From Anniella stebbinsi (lineage: Eukaryota; Chordata; Lepidosauria; Squamata; Anniellidae), in contig JARDYH010000003.1 in NCBI GenBank assembly GCA_029215795.1, positions 259,567,562 to 259,631,561 of the forward strand: DNA of 64,000 nt. Direction: 5' to 3'. The translations under genes and the position numbers were made by a program. A model generated the notes under the pieces. It was given only the letters and a program-made list of their open reading frames with translations. It was not told the origin of the DNA and did not search any database. Below are positions 21,520 to 32,589 of this stretch, in pieces (the stretch's first letter is position 1; every line of letters starts with the position of its first letter).

Positions 21520-21771
21520 TTATTTCTCTGAATATTTCTGGTGTGATGTTGTGTTTTTAAGTAGTGTTAAGTAGTAGTCTATACTTTTTTAAAGAATAAT
21601 TCTTGTCATGTTGATGTTTTAGCATCAGTTGCTTTAACTGATTGTTTTGTTATGCTGCTTTTGATTTGATTTTATGGATTTGATTTGTGTGTTTTGTAGT
21701 ACATCACCTTGAGAGTTATGAGCTATAGGGCAATGAATAAATCTTAAGAATAAATAAAATAAATAAATGTA
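21520..21771 (+). repeat. LINE 3' end, old copy
   Basis: T-rich sequence, then CATCACCTTGAGAGTTATGA, GCTATAGGGCAATGAATAAA and an AATAAATAAA tail. Confidence 0.65.
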
Positions 21772-21851
21772 TTTTCATTTATTTTTCTATGCCAACTTTT
21801 ATGACTTTTTTGCATTACCTTGTACTGAATGGTAGCCTGCAATCTGGAACC

Positions 21852-21983
21852 TTGGGTAGAATCCAACTGAAGTCCTACATAGAGTAGACCCGTTGCAATG
21901 AACAGGACAAATAAGGACTAATTAAGTCCTGTCCATTTCAATGGATCTACTCTAAGCCAGACTTTAATTGGATCCTACCCCTT
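21852..21983. repeat. Small foldback repeat
   Basis: GGGTAGAATCCAACTGAAGTC...AGAGTAGACCCGTTGCAATG is matched by an inverted CATTTCAATGGATCTACTCT...TTAATTGGATCCTACCC. A related shorter foldback lies at 34675-34762. Confidence 0.7.
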
Positions 21984-22684
21984 GTGGGTACTTGTAGTCT
22001 AGCTTCATGCTTGGGTGAACATTTGCAAATATCGACTGTCCAGCCTAAAGAATTGTTGGGGAGGGAGTAGGAGCCAGAACCAATTGAAGTGTTTGATTTT
22101 CTTTGCTGCCACCACCTATGCCCTGTTGTGGCAATGACACCAGCAGCATAAGCAGCACCATTTTCATTTCCCAGAATTCTTCCTCTGTGCAACACAAGTA
22201 TCATCCGGTGGAGGAGGCATTCTGGGAAATGAACACCACAACTGCTGCGAGAAACACCTCCTACTAAGAGGCAAGTTCATCTCAACCATTTACCCTCACG
22301 GCATGGACAATCACTAAAACCCAACCCACCCACTCACCCACCATTCTGCAACATGTGAAAGGGGGGGGGGGTGAAATCAGATCAGGAATTTTGGCTCAGC
22401 GCTAGATAGGGTGCTAAGAGAAGCCACCAAAGGCTGCTGATAGCCAGAGAAGCAGCTCATTGTTCTTCTGAGCAACGACTTGATTAAACTGAAGAGCCAA
22501 GTCATAGCCAGCAGCTTTATAGAACTAGATAGGAGACTATTGGTTCATTGTGTCACCTGATCTTTGCTTGGCTGAAACCTGTAACATCACTCTGACTCCG
22601 CCCACCTGTAGTTGTGGTGCTGCAGTGCAGGTGACATCAGGCCACCAATTCAGTCCCCCCATACAAGCTGTCACAGTGATCCAC

Positions 22685-23107
22685 TAGGGGTGTGAGAGGA
22701 ATTAGTTTCAGTTCATTTTGGATAGGGATTTATCCAGCTTGCACCTTCTGGACTGGACACAGACTTGGATGCAATTTGCGGGCTCAGTCTGTACATTTTC
22801 CGAGGGTGCAATGTGATTCGCAGACCAAAAGAAATGAGATCAAGAGTCGGCGTACCTTTGAAGAATGCACATGGAAAAATTGGCCTTTTGAAAGATGTGC
22901 GTAAATACGCTTTCCTCAATGGAATAAAAATGCACACTTTTCAAAAATGTGCACAATTGATGCATGCATTTGGAAAATAGTGCATGAAAACATACCCAGA
23001 TTTTCATGCGGAAAGAAAAAGATGAAGCTCGCGATCCGATTCAGACTCGAATCAGAACAAGCTTCAAGATGGAATTTGGAGAATTTTTGCTGATTTGTGC
23101 ATCCCTA
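22685..23107. mobile_element. Non-autonomous hAT-like element G (423 bp)
   Basis: It runs from TAGGGGTGTGAGAGG to TTTGTGCATCCCTA and is homologous to 48105-48525 over its length (CACCTTCTGGACTGGACACAG, ACACAGACT, TGATGCATGCATTTGGAAAA). The flanking 8-mers TGATCCAC and AATGCTGG do not match. Confidence 0.7.
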
Positions 23108-24184
23108 AATGCTGGTGATCATCCACCCGGAACTCACTGCCATAGTCCTTGGTTTGAGACCCCTGCCACCATGCATCCCATTCGTCAAAGCAGCAATCCC
23201 AGAAATCTAGAAGTACTGTTGTCTGCAGTGCTATTTGCAATAGGCAGGCTGTGAAGATATGAATTACAAGTGTAGTTTGGTTGACTTTTTGCTACGACTT
23301 GAGATGTTTGATCCTCTTACGTGTTGGTATTCCTACTAATTTACTCAGTGTGCTTTGCCAGTTATGGCATAAAATACCAATTATAATAACGCTCCACTTT
23401 CTGCCTCCTTGGGGTTCATTTTCACTGGTAATTGTTGCAATTTCCGTCACGTCAATTAGGTTTGTATATTTCTCCCTAATAAGTATTTACTCATAATGCT
23501 TTTTATTTTACGATAGCATTGTGTGTGCATCAAGTAGAACAAAGTCCATGCGACGCAGGCAGGGTTGGTTGCCAGAGGAGTATGACTGCTGTTTTGACCC
23601 ACAACTAGGTCCCAATCCTTGGTCAAATTCTGTTAGTTTGATTAACAGAATCATGTGGCATGTTGTAGCCCCCACATCGTATTCACACCTCCCTGGGGGC
23701 TCACCACACCAACATGGATACAACTCATGATAGCTCTCCATCCCATCTCCAGTGATCCTGTTATTTTATAATTATAACTTTGTAATGTCGCATTGCAATT
23801 ATAATTTGTTTGTAGTCAATTGTTGTTTTTTAATTGGATGAGTGAAATGAGGCCTTGGATTTAGCTTACTTCTTTGGCATTCTTTGTTGGCTCATTTGTT
23901 TGTGTCTTTGAAACATGAGATCTCCCGTGAACATAGAGTTATCAAGATGCAATGTGGTGTGCCTGTCCTTTAGGACACAAATCCATGTGTCAAGTTCAGG
24001 CGCCAGCTCGACCTCTATAGTCATTTCCAAATACAGAACTGTACAACTATATTACACCATAGCAATATGATATTTACTTTGAGCATTGTGGTATTATAAT
24101 TTTAAAAATTACTGATACAGTGCTGGTGGCATACTCGGCATTTTGGAGGATTTTACAAGACAAAAAAATGAAGATAGGTCCCTG
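23108..24184. other. No gene or repeat recognised
   Basis: I see no coding motif, tRNA-like promoter or clear repeat edge in this kilobase. Confidence 0.4.
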
Positions 24185-24456
24185 ACCACAATGAGCTGAC
24201 GATAACACAGTTAAGCGATGGAATTTGCTACAACAAGATATAGTGACGGCCAACAATCTGGATGGCTTTAAAATGGGACTGGACAAATTCCTGGAGGATA
24301 AAGCTATGCATGTCTACTCATCATGAGTATATACTTCTTCCAGTATCAGAGGCAGGAAGTCTGTGTACACCAGTTGCTGTTTCCCGTGGCCCACTGTGTG
24401 AATGGAATGCTGGACCTTGGTCTGATCCAGCACAGCTCTTCTTATGTTCTCAATCT
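24185..24456 (+). repeat. CR1 LINE 3' region
   Basis: It contains AGTGACGGCCAACAATCTGG, ATGGCTTTAAAATGGGACTG, CAGTATCAGAGGCAGGAAGT, ACACCAGTTGCTG and TTGGTCTGATCCAGCACAGC, ending CTTCTTATGTTCTC. Related copies lie at 25180-25400 and 60630-61005. Confidence 0.8.
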
Positions 24457-24867
24457 AAATTGGCAATAGGGAAGACAACAGAGAGTGGGAAAAGAGAACA
24501 AGGGATGACTGTGAACACATTTGGCTACATATATTCTCAACGACGCCACTAGAGGTGGACCACGGACTGCAAGTCTGGGGCCCTGCAACCCAGAGGGGAA
24601 AATCCAAGAGTGTGCTTCTTGTAGCATTATTGATTTGTGCTAGCATAAGTCAGTGCATGGATAAGGTAACTATGTGAATGCAAGCACAGGGGTCATTGGC
24701 ATCCTGGCTGAAGAAAAGCACTTACCTGTCCAGGAAAGAGGAAACATCAGAGCCAGGATTGGTGAGAGTGAACTGTGAAACTAGCCTAGGTCCTGTTTGC
24801 TGTCGCACGGCAACTTTGTGGTGCAGTCTCACTTGCTGAAGGACAGTTCAGGCACAACACTCATGGG

Positions 24868-25120
24868 CAGGATCTACACTACTGCTTTATAGCAGTATTG
24901 AAGTGCACTGACAACTGTTGGGGCCCAGGACATGTCTACACCAAGCAGGATATAACACTACGAAAGAGGTATGAAAGTGGCATATGGAATGTGTCATGGC
25001 CCCAACAGTTGTCAGTGCACTTGATACCGCTATAAAACAGTAGTGTAGCTCCTGCCTCCATGTACTACTTTCATACCACTTTCGTAGTGCTATATACTGC
25101 TTGGTGTAGATCTGGCCATG
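24868..25120. mobile_element. MITE family 2, module order X-Y-X'-Y'
   Basis: The copy is built of two modules and their inverses. Module X is CTACACTACTGCTTTATAGC...CAACTGTTGGGGCCC; module Y is CTACACCAAGCAGGATATA...AAAGTGGCATATGG. Here the order is X, Y, X inverted, Y inverted. No target duplication was identified. Confidence 0.75.
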
Positions 25121-25179
25121 GTCTTTGGGCTGGGCACCATGCCAAAGGACAGCCAAGATGGTGGCACTGTCTCTTGGTT

Positions 25180-25400
25180 CTTCAGCTTTTTAGTAGATTT
25201 CGTGCTATCCTCTGACATTGACTCTGAAACTGCCTGATGGCTATGTGCTACCTCCAGTATCAGAGCCAGTAAGCTTATGTACACCAGTTGCCGGGGAACA
25301 TGGGTGGGAGGGAGCTGTTGCACCCTATCCTCCTTGTGGTCGACAGCTATTTAGATCCTTGGTCTGATCCAGTATGGCTCTTCTTATTTTCTTATGACCA
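25180..25400 (+). repeat. CR1 LINE 3' region, truncated
   Basis: It contains ACCTCCAGTATCAGAGCCAG, TGTACACCAGTTGCCGGGGA, ACATGGGTGGGAGGGAGCTG and TTGGTCTGATCCAGTATGGC. Confidence 0.75.
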
Positions 25401-26160
25401 AGCCAAGGATAAACCCAACTTGCCTTTGATCCAGACCTTCTGCAAAAGGCACAGGTAACCAAGGAAACAAGCTAATCTCTCTACAGGTTTAAGCAATTGT
25501 GTCTGCCTAAGAACTGGGAGGGGAAGGTATGCAGTTATCTACTAGAAGAGAAACAATAGTTATACACCATGCAGCTGCAAATGTAATGGCAGTCACCAAT
25601 TCAACCCGTCAGATATGGCAACATTAAATCAGAGCTGAAACTGTGCTTGAGTTTCCTATTTCAGTTTTACTTTTCTTCCCCGAAAAACTGAGCCCACTTT
25701 TTAAATGCACGTCCAATGCCCTTTAAAAAATATTCATTAACTACCCCCTCAGCTGTTCGAACTGTGCTGTTCTTCAGCAATACCTTGACATTTAGTGATG
25801 GCTACATATCATTTGTCATGACATAACACCATTTTGGGCATTGTGTGGGAGCTGACCGTGGCTGCATTGATCCATGTGTTTGTTTTAATTTCCTGAAGCA
25901 CAGAAAAGGGCAGCCAAAATGATCCGGGGGCTAAAACAACTCCCCTACCAGGAAAGGTTACAACATCTGGGGCTCCTTAGTAGGGGTGTGCATCGGATCG
26001 GATCCGATCCACGATCCGAATCCGATCCGACCCAAAATCGGGAAAATCCGATCCGATCCGATCCGATCCGGCCAACCTCCGATCCGATCCGATCCGATCC
26101 GATGAGGTCCGATCCGGATCGGACGCCATTTTGAATGCTTTTTCCCATAGCCAAGTATTG

Positions 26161-27235
26161 TTTTACAAAAACGCCTATAACTTTTTCATTTTTAAAGATA
26201 GAAGGATGAAACTTGGGCACATTGTAGACTGGTTAGGGGTAGTTATCTGTGAGAAATTTCAGAAAGATTGGTGCATGCATTTTGTGGCAATTAATTTTTT
26301 AATAAATACCCAGGAATGCCTATAACTTTGTCATTTTTAAAGTTACACACATGAAACTTTGCCACATTGTAGGGGGTACCTTGGGACCTATGTGTGTGAA
26401 ATTTCAGAAACGTAGGTGCTTGTCTTGTGTGGCAATTAATTTTTAGAAAAATGGGTAGTAGTGGGGTAAATACAGTTACGCCTCCCATTTTTTATTTTTG
26501 AAGATACAAACAGGAAACTTGGGCACATTACAGGTACCACTTGCCTTGATATGTGTGTGAAATTTCAGAAACATTGGAGCTTTCCTTGTGTGGCAATTAA
26601 TTTTTGAAACAATGAGGAAAGAAACACCTATAACTTTGTCATTTTTAAAGTTACACACATGAAACTTTGCCACATTGTAGGTGGTACCTTGGGACCAATG
26701 TGTGTGAAATTTCAGAAACGTAGGTGCTTGCCTTGTGTGGCAATTAATTTTTTAATAAATACCCAGGAATGCCTATAACTTTGTCATTTTTAAAGTTACA
26801 CACATGAAACTTTGCCACATTGTAGGCGGTACCTTGGGACCTATGTGTGTGAAATTTCGGAAACGTAGGTGCTTGCCTTGTGTGGCAATTAATTTTAGAA
26901 AAATGGGTAGTGGTGGGGTAAATACAGTTACGCCTCCCACTTTTTTATTTTTGAAGATACAAACAGGAAACATGGGCACATTACAGGTACCACTTGGCTT
27001 GATATGTGTGTAAAATTTCAGACAGCTGGGTCCAGGCATGTGGTGGCAAGGTATTTTTGAAACAATGAGGAAAGAAACGCCTATAACTTTTTTATTTTAA
27101 AAGTTAGAAGTCTGAACATTGCTCACTTTGTAGATGGGTTAGGGGTAGATATGTGTCAGAAATTTCAGAATTATAGGTCCAGGCATTTGATGGCTATGGA
27201 ATTTTTAAATTACATGTTTCAAAAAAATTTCTACA
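26161..27235. repeat. Tandem ~150-bp units in the B1 left arm
   Basis: The same seven-unit array as in A1, starting with GCCTATAACTTTTTCATT near 26171. The inverted array occupies about 27600-28660. One T fewer in a T run near 26490 breaks the open frame seen in A1, which argues against a coding role. Confidence 0.85.
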
Positions 27236-27344
27236 GAGGCCAGGTCTTCCCCTCCCGCTTCCCGCGAAGAAAAGGAAACACTCTCTCGTCTCGATCCCTT
27301 TGATCCTTGCTAGTAGTATCCATTACAGGGCTCGTGTTTCCTTT

Positions 27345-27489
27345 CCTACTTTCACTTTTCAAGCAGAACGGCTGAGCCTAGCTGAGTTTTGCAGCCATGT
27401 GTGCAAGGAAGGATCACTCTGGTCTCGATCCCTTTGATCCTTGGTAGTATCCATTACAGGGCTCGTGTCTGCTTGAGTACAAAGTGAAA
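27345..27489 (+). repeat. Central loop of B1
   Basis: The loop contains a second, partial copy of the inner arm end (TGGTCTCGATCCCTTTGATC...CCATTACAGGGCTCGTGTCT). The right arm can therefore pair with either copy, leaving a loop of about 17 nt (27473-27489) or about 150 nt. Confidence 0.75.
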
Positions 27490-29009
27490 GCAGACACGAG
27501 CCCTGTAATGGATACTACTAGCAAGGATCAAAGGGATCGAGACGAGAGAGTGTTTCCTTTTCTTCGCGGGAAGCGGGAGGGGAAGACCTGGCCTCTGTAG
27601 AAATTTTTTTGAAACATGTAATTTAAAAATTCCATAGCCATCAAATGCCTGGACCTATAATTCTGAAATTTCTGACACATATCTACCCCTAACCCATCTA
27701 CAAAGTGAGCAATGTTCAGACTTCTAACTTTTAAAATAAAAAAGTTATAGGCGTTTCTTTCCTCATTGTTTCAAAAATACCTTGCCACCACATGCCTGGA
27801 CCCAGCTGTCTGAAATTTTACACACATATCAAGCCAAGTGGTACCTGTAATGTGCCCATGTTTCCTGTTTGTATCTTCAAAAATAAAAAAGTGGGAGGCG
27901 TAACTGTATTTACCCCACCACTACCCATTTTTCTAAAATTAATTGCCACACAAGGCAAGCACCTACATTTCCGAAATTTCACACACATGGGTCCCAAGGT
28001 ACCGCCTACAATGTGGCAAAGTTTCATGTGTGTAACTTTAAAAATGACAAAGTTATAGGCATTCCTGGGTATTTATTAAAAAATTAATTGCCACACAAGG
28101 CAAGCACCTACGTTTCCGAAATTTCACACACATGGGTCCCAAGGTACCACCTACAATGTGGCAAAGTTTCATGTGTGTAACTTTAAAAATGACAAAGTTA
28201 TAGGTGTTTCTTTCCTCATTGTTTCAAAAATTAATTGCCACACAAGGAAAGCTCCAATGTTTCTGAAATTTCACACACATATCAAGGCAAGTGGTACCTG
28301 TAATGTGCCCAAGTTTCCTGTTTGTATCTTCAAAAATAAAAAAATGGGAGGCGTAACTGTATTTACCCCACTACTACCCATTTTTCTAAAAATTAATTGA
28401 CACACAAGACAAGCACCTACGTTTCTGAAATTTCACACACATAGGTCCCAAGGTACCCCCTACAATGTGGCAAAGTTTCATGTGTGTAACTTTAAAAATG
28501 ACAAAGTTATAGGCATTCCTGGGTATTTATTAAAAAATTAATTGCCACAAAATGCATGCACCAATCTTTCTGAAATTTCTCACAGATAACTATCCCTAAC
28601 CAGTCTACAATGTGCCCAAGTTTCATCCTTCTATCTTTAAAAATGAAAAAGTTATAGGCGTTTTTGTAAAACAATACTTGGCTATGGGAAAAAGCATTCA
28701 AAATGGCGTCCGATCCGGATCGGACATCTGGTCCGATCCGATCCGACCAGCCTCCGATCCGATCCGATCCGATCCGACCCCCCAGGTCCGATTCCGATCC
28801 GCTATCCGATCCGATCCGGGGGGTCAGTGCACATCCCTACTCCTTAGCATAGAAAAGAGGCAAGAAAGCAAGGTGGACAGGGTCATGATTGAAGTTCATA
28901 CATTTCACATAAAATGGTAGGACTGGATACAGAAAAGTTTTCTCCCTCTTTCATAATACGACAACTCATAAGAACATGCGAAGAGCCAGGCTTAATCAGA
29001 CTGAGCCTC

Positions 29010-29248
29010 ATCTCCACTAAGCAGGATATTGCACTATGAAGGTGCTATGAAAGTGGTATATAAAAGGCAAGAGCCACACTACTGCTTTATAGCGGGATTG
29101 AAGTTCATTGACAACTGTTGGGGCCCACTGACACATACTATACCACTTTCATACGACTATATCTTGCTTGGTGTGGCTCCTGCCTTTTATATGCCGCTCT
29201 CATACCACTTTCATAGTACAATATCCTGCTTGGTGTAGATGAGGCCCA
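29010..29248. mobile_element. MITE family 2, module order Y-X-Y'-Y'
   Basis: It begins GCCTCATCTCCACTAAGCAG and ends TGCTTGGTGTAGATGAGGCC, an imperfect terminal inverted repeat. Module Y appears inverted twice at the right side, separated by GGCTCCTGCCTTTTATATGC. Confidence 0.75.
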
Positions 29249-29393
29249 AGGGTCCATGTATGGGGCTCCCACAGCTCAGCAAGTGGGGTGGCAGCTCATT
29301 GAATGAAGTCCAGGAGGCTGGGCATAGGGGAGTCCACCAGATTCCCAGACCCAATCGGGCGCTTGCACCATCCCTAGGCTCCACACTATGTAC

Positions 29394-30357
29394 TAGGGGT
29401 GTGCACGGACCCCACGGATCGGATCGGGACCCGGATCGGGACCTCCAATTTTGTCACGGATCGGTTCGGACAAAATCGGAGGCCCCCCCGGACCGGATCG
29501 AGTACGATCCCGATCCAAAAATCGGAAATTTTTGGATCGACCGCCATTTTTTTCCCCATAGACTTGCATTGCAATGCAAGTCTATGAGGAAAAAATGGAG
29601 GCGGGTGGGTGAGGGGGGGCCTAACTCCCTCCCCCCCGGGGCTGTCCGCTGGACGGCCCCGGCAGGTAAGCCCCCTCCCCCGCGCTCCCTACCCCCCCTG
29701 GGGCCATCCGCTTCCATCCGCTGGCGCCCGCGGGTGCCAGCGGATAGAAGCAGACGGCTCCGGGGGGGGGGGTAAGCCCCCTTCCCTGCCACTGCTTACC
29801 TTTTAGGGCCGTTCGCTCCCGTCTGGCGCCGGCGACTACCGCCAGCCGGCTTTGCGGCTACCGCCAGCCGGCTTTGCGGCTTGCTCTCGAGTAGCGCGCC
29901 GGGTGATCACCCGGCGCGCCACCCTGGAGCAGGCCGCGGAGCCCGCTGGTAGTAGCCGCCGGCGTCGGACGGGAGCGGACGGGACGGAAAGGTAAGGGCC
30001 CCCCTCCCCCCTCCGCGCGCCCCCTCCTCCCCTCCACGCACCCCCTGCTTACCTTCCCGGCCCGTCCGCTCCCGTCCGGCGCCGGCGGCTACTACCAGCG
30101 GGCTCCACGGCCTGCTCTCGAGTAGCGCGCCGGGTGATCACCCGGCGCGCTCTCGAGTAGCTGGCACCTGCCAATGGAAGCGGCGGTGGGCACCAGTGGG
30201 CGCCCGCCGATCCGCCGAACCGGTTCGGACCCTTTTCGGATCGGTTCGGACTGGATCGGCGGATCCAGCTGTTGGATCGGAAATCGGATAATTTATCCGA
30301 TTTCCCACTGGACCGGACTCGGATCGTGGATCGGGTCCGATCCAGTGCACATCCCTA
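29394..30357. mobile_element. GC-rich hAT-like element C (964 bp)
   Basis: It starts TAGGGGTGTGCACGGACC, ends CAGTGCACATCCCTA, and has a perfect 8-bp duplication CTATGTAC (29386-29393 and 30358-30365). The outer ~50 bp on each side resemble the A1 tips, including GGATCGGATCGG arrays, in the same left/right order as A1. The interior is different: very GC-rich, with a 30-bp perfect palindrome (29557-29586), two copies of a 26-bp perfect palindrome (29894-29919 and 30125-30150), and a longer inverted repeat linking 29920-29985 to 30060-30124. Open frames of up to 178 codons arise from the GC content and show no family motif. Confidence 0.9.
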
Positions 30358-30377
30358 CTATGTACTACATGTAATGT

Positions 30378-30756
30378 TAGAGATGGGTGAACAAGCACTG
30401 TTCCAGATCGTTAAGATTCTCCAAGCATTTTCTCGCCACTTGTCCCCTGCTTGATCCCCATTCATATTCGTGATCGCTACTCTTCATGTTAACAGGAGAC
30501 TTGCACAAACTGAGCAGCACTCAAACAGGAGATTTACGCCTCCATAGACAAAAGTGGGGTGATTTGGTCTACTGAGGAAATTAGCGCAAATGAGGAAATT
30601 TGCATGAATCGAATTGAGAATCGGGAATGAGCTGAATGTTAGCATGGGCATGATCATTTGTGAATATGTTCGGTACACACATGCTCACACTCAGGGCTTT
30701 GAATGGGGCATGACTGCATGTTTTGCAAGCAAAAACAGAATTCTTATCTATCCCTA
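30378..30756. mobile_element. hAT-like element E (379 bp)
   Basis: It starts TAGAGATGGGTGAACAAG and ends TTATCTATCCCTA. The flanking 8-mers TGTAATGT (30370-30377) and GGTAATGT (30757-30764) match at 7 of 8 positions. It lies 20 bp from the end of element C. The tip resembles that of element F and its relatives. Confidence 0.75.
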
Positions 30757-30879
30757 GGTAATGTGTAGTTTGGGTCGTTGATAGATTTAGAATAGGATTA
30801 GGTAGTTTCATGGAGAATAAAGCTATCAATGGCTACTAGTCTTGCAGGATATATATTACCTCAAGTATCAGAGACAGAA

Positions 30880-32440
30880 TTTATTTATTTATTTTTATTT
30901 ATATATCTTATTTCCAACCCCCCCTCTCCATCCAGATCGAGGCGGAGAACAAGAATAAATATAAATATAAAAATCATAAAATAGATAAACCATTAAAACA
31001 GATAAAAACAAATACATTATTAAAAACATCTTAAAATTCTGCTAGGTAGGCTTGCCGGAAGAGAGCCGTTTTCACGGCTCTCTTCAATTCCAGAAAATTG
31101 CTAATTTGTCTAATCTCATCTGGCAAGCCATTCCACAGTCTGGGTGCTGCAGAAGAGAAGATCCTCTGGGTAACACTCATCAGCTGGCTGACTGGAGTAA
31201 ATTCTTCCCAGAGGAAATGAGTGTGCGGGGCGGATTATATGGGAGAAGGTGATCCCACAGGTAACTTGGACCCAAACCATGTAGGGCTTTAAAGGTAATA
31301 ACCAACACTTTATACTAATTGGCAGCCAGTGGAGTGATTTTAAAATTGGTGTTATGTGGTCACCGCTAGGTGTACCGGTAACCAACCTGGCTGCCATATT
31401 TTGAACAAGTTGACGTTTCTGGACTAGGCACAAAGGTAGCCTTATGTACAGCGCATTTCAGAAGTCAAGCCTCGAAGTTACCAGCATGTGCACTACCATC
31501 TTTAGGTCTTCCAACTCTAGGAAGGGATGCATTTGGCGTATCAGCCAAAGCTGATAGTAGGCACTCTTGGCCGTCACATCTATCTGGGCTGTCATTTGGA
31601 GTGACGGATCCAGGAGTACCCCCAAGCTGTGAACACAGTCTTTCAGGGGGAGTGTAACCCTATCCAGAACTGTTTGACACACCTCCAAATCCAGGTTTTG
31701 GCCTTTGACAGCAAGCATCTCTGTCTTGTCTGGATTCAGCTTCAGTTTGTTTTTCCTCATCCAGCCCATTACCGTCTCCAAGCACTCATTCAGAGGAGAC
31801 ACATTATCCTTAGCTGACGATGTTGTCGAAGGCATAGAGAAATATATTTGGGTGTCATCAGCATACTGATAGCACCCCGCCCCATGCCTCTGGATGATCT
31901 CTCCCAGCGGTTTCATGTAGATGTTAAACAGCATTGGGGATAGGTGCTCCTTCTTTGAAGCTGCTCCTTCTTTGAAGAGCAACTATCCCTAAGCATCACC
32001 ATCTGGAACCTGCCCGAGAGGTAGGACCAGAACCACTGAAGCACATTGCTCCCGATTCCCAATCCCCTTAGGCATTCCAGAAGGATACTATGGTCAATGG
32101 TATCGAAAGCCGCAGAGAGGTCCAGGAGTACCTACAGGGACATGCTCCCCCTGTCAATACTCAAGCGTAGATCATCCACTAAGGCGACCAGAGCGGTTTC
32201 AACTCCGTATCTGGCCCTGAAGCCGGTTTGAAATGGGTCTAGAAAATCTGTATCATCCAAAACTGCTTGGAGTTGGAAGGCAACCGCCCTCTCGATCACC
32301 TTGCCCAAAAATGGAAGATTTGATACCGGTCTATAGTTATTCAGGTCCAGAGGGTCCAGGGAGGGCCTTTTTAGAAGCAGCCATACTACCGCCTCTTTTA
32401 AACATCCCCCTCAAAGCATTCCTTTGAGTACCAGATACTG
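30880..32440 (-). pseudogene. 5'-truncated L2 LINE with reverse-transcriptase remnants
   Basis: On the minus strand the 5' end at about 32440 falls inside the RT domain. Successive L2 motifs are NYRPVSNLPFLGKVIERAV (near 32300), [14 protein letters not shown] (near 32110), [18 protein letters not shown] and the catalytic YADDTQIY (near 31850), then LKLNPDKTEML, LGVLLDPSLQM and LVTSRLDF. Downstream come AARLVTGTP and LHWLPI near the C-terminus. The 3' UTR ends in a TTTATTTATTT (i.e. AAATAAATAAA) tail near 30885. An in-frame stop lies just before LLDLSAAFD, and a 20-bp tandem duplication near 31955-31985 shifts the frame, so the copy is dead. The wording of the motifs fits L2 better than CR1. 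Confidence 0.9.
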
Positions 32441-32589
32441 GGGAATACAAGGGTGCCATTGTATTCATGCTTTCCTTGTGGGCTTCCCATTGGCGTCTGA
32501 TTGTATCTGAATGTATTTTTTGTGGATCACCTAGAAAGCTTCAGCAATAGAGCAGTATAGAAATATAATTAATGAAATGGAAATGAAAT

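Larger units (their letters stand above)
25981..28839. mobile_element. Giant hAT-like foldback element B1 (2859 bp, full length)
   Basis: It starts TAGGGGTGTGCATCGG, ends CAGTGCACATCCCTA, and lies between perfect 8-bp duplications CTCCTTAG (25973-25980 and 28840-28847). Left arm about 25981-27340 and right arm about 27490-28839 are near-perfect inverted repeats of roughly 1.35 kb, apart from the asymmetric tips. The central loop is about 150 bp. The tips are swapped relative to A1: B1's left tip is the inverse of A1's right tip and vice versa, while the loop has the same strand orientation in both. Each arm carries the seven ~150-bp tandem units. No transposase is present. Confidence 0.92.
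25885..28925 (+). pseudogene. CR1 reverse-transcriptase fragment split by element B1
   Basis: Positions 25898-25972 encode the CR1 motif AAKMIRGLKQLPYQERL, followed by QHLGLLS. The continuing frame, a typical L.EKR segment, resumes at 28848. The 2859-bp B1 element and one copy of its 8-bp duplication CTCCTTAG separate the halves. The CR1 piece itself is a short fossil: the frame decays soon after 28870. Confidence 0.75.

Noticed and set aside
22685..23107. An 8-bp target duplication for element G
   Set aside because: The flanking 8-mers TGATCCAC and AATGCTGG do not match. A similar TGATCATCCAC occurs 8 bp further right but needs an unproven indel.
29239..29775. A 178-codon open frame across element C
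   Set aside because: It crosses the edge of the transposon, lies in GC-rich sequence where stops are rare, and has open frames on all sides. No family motif.
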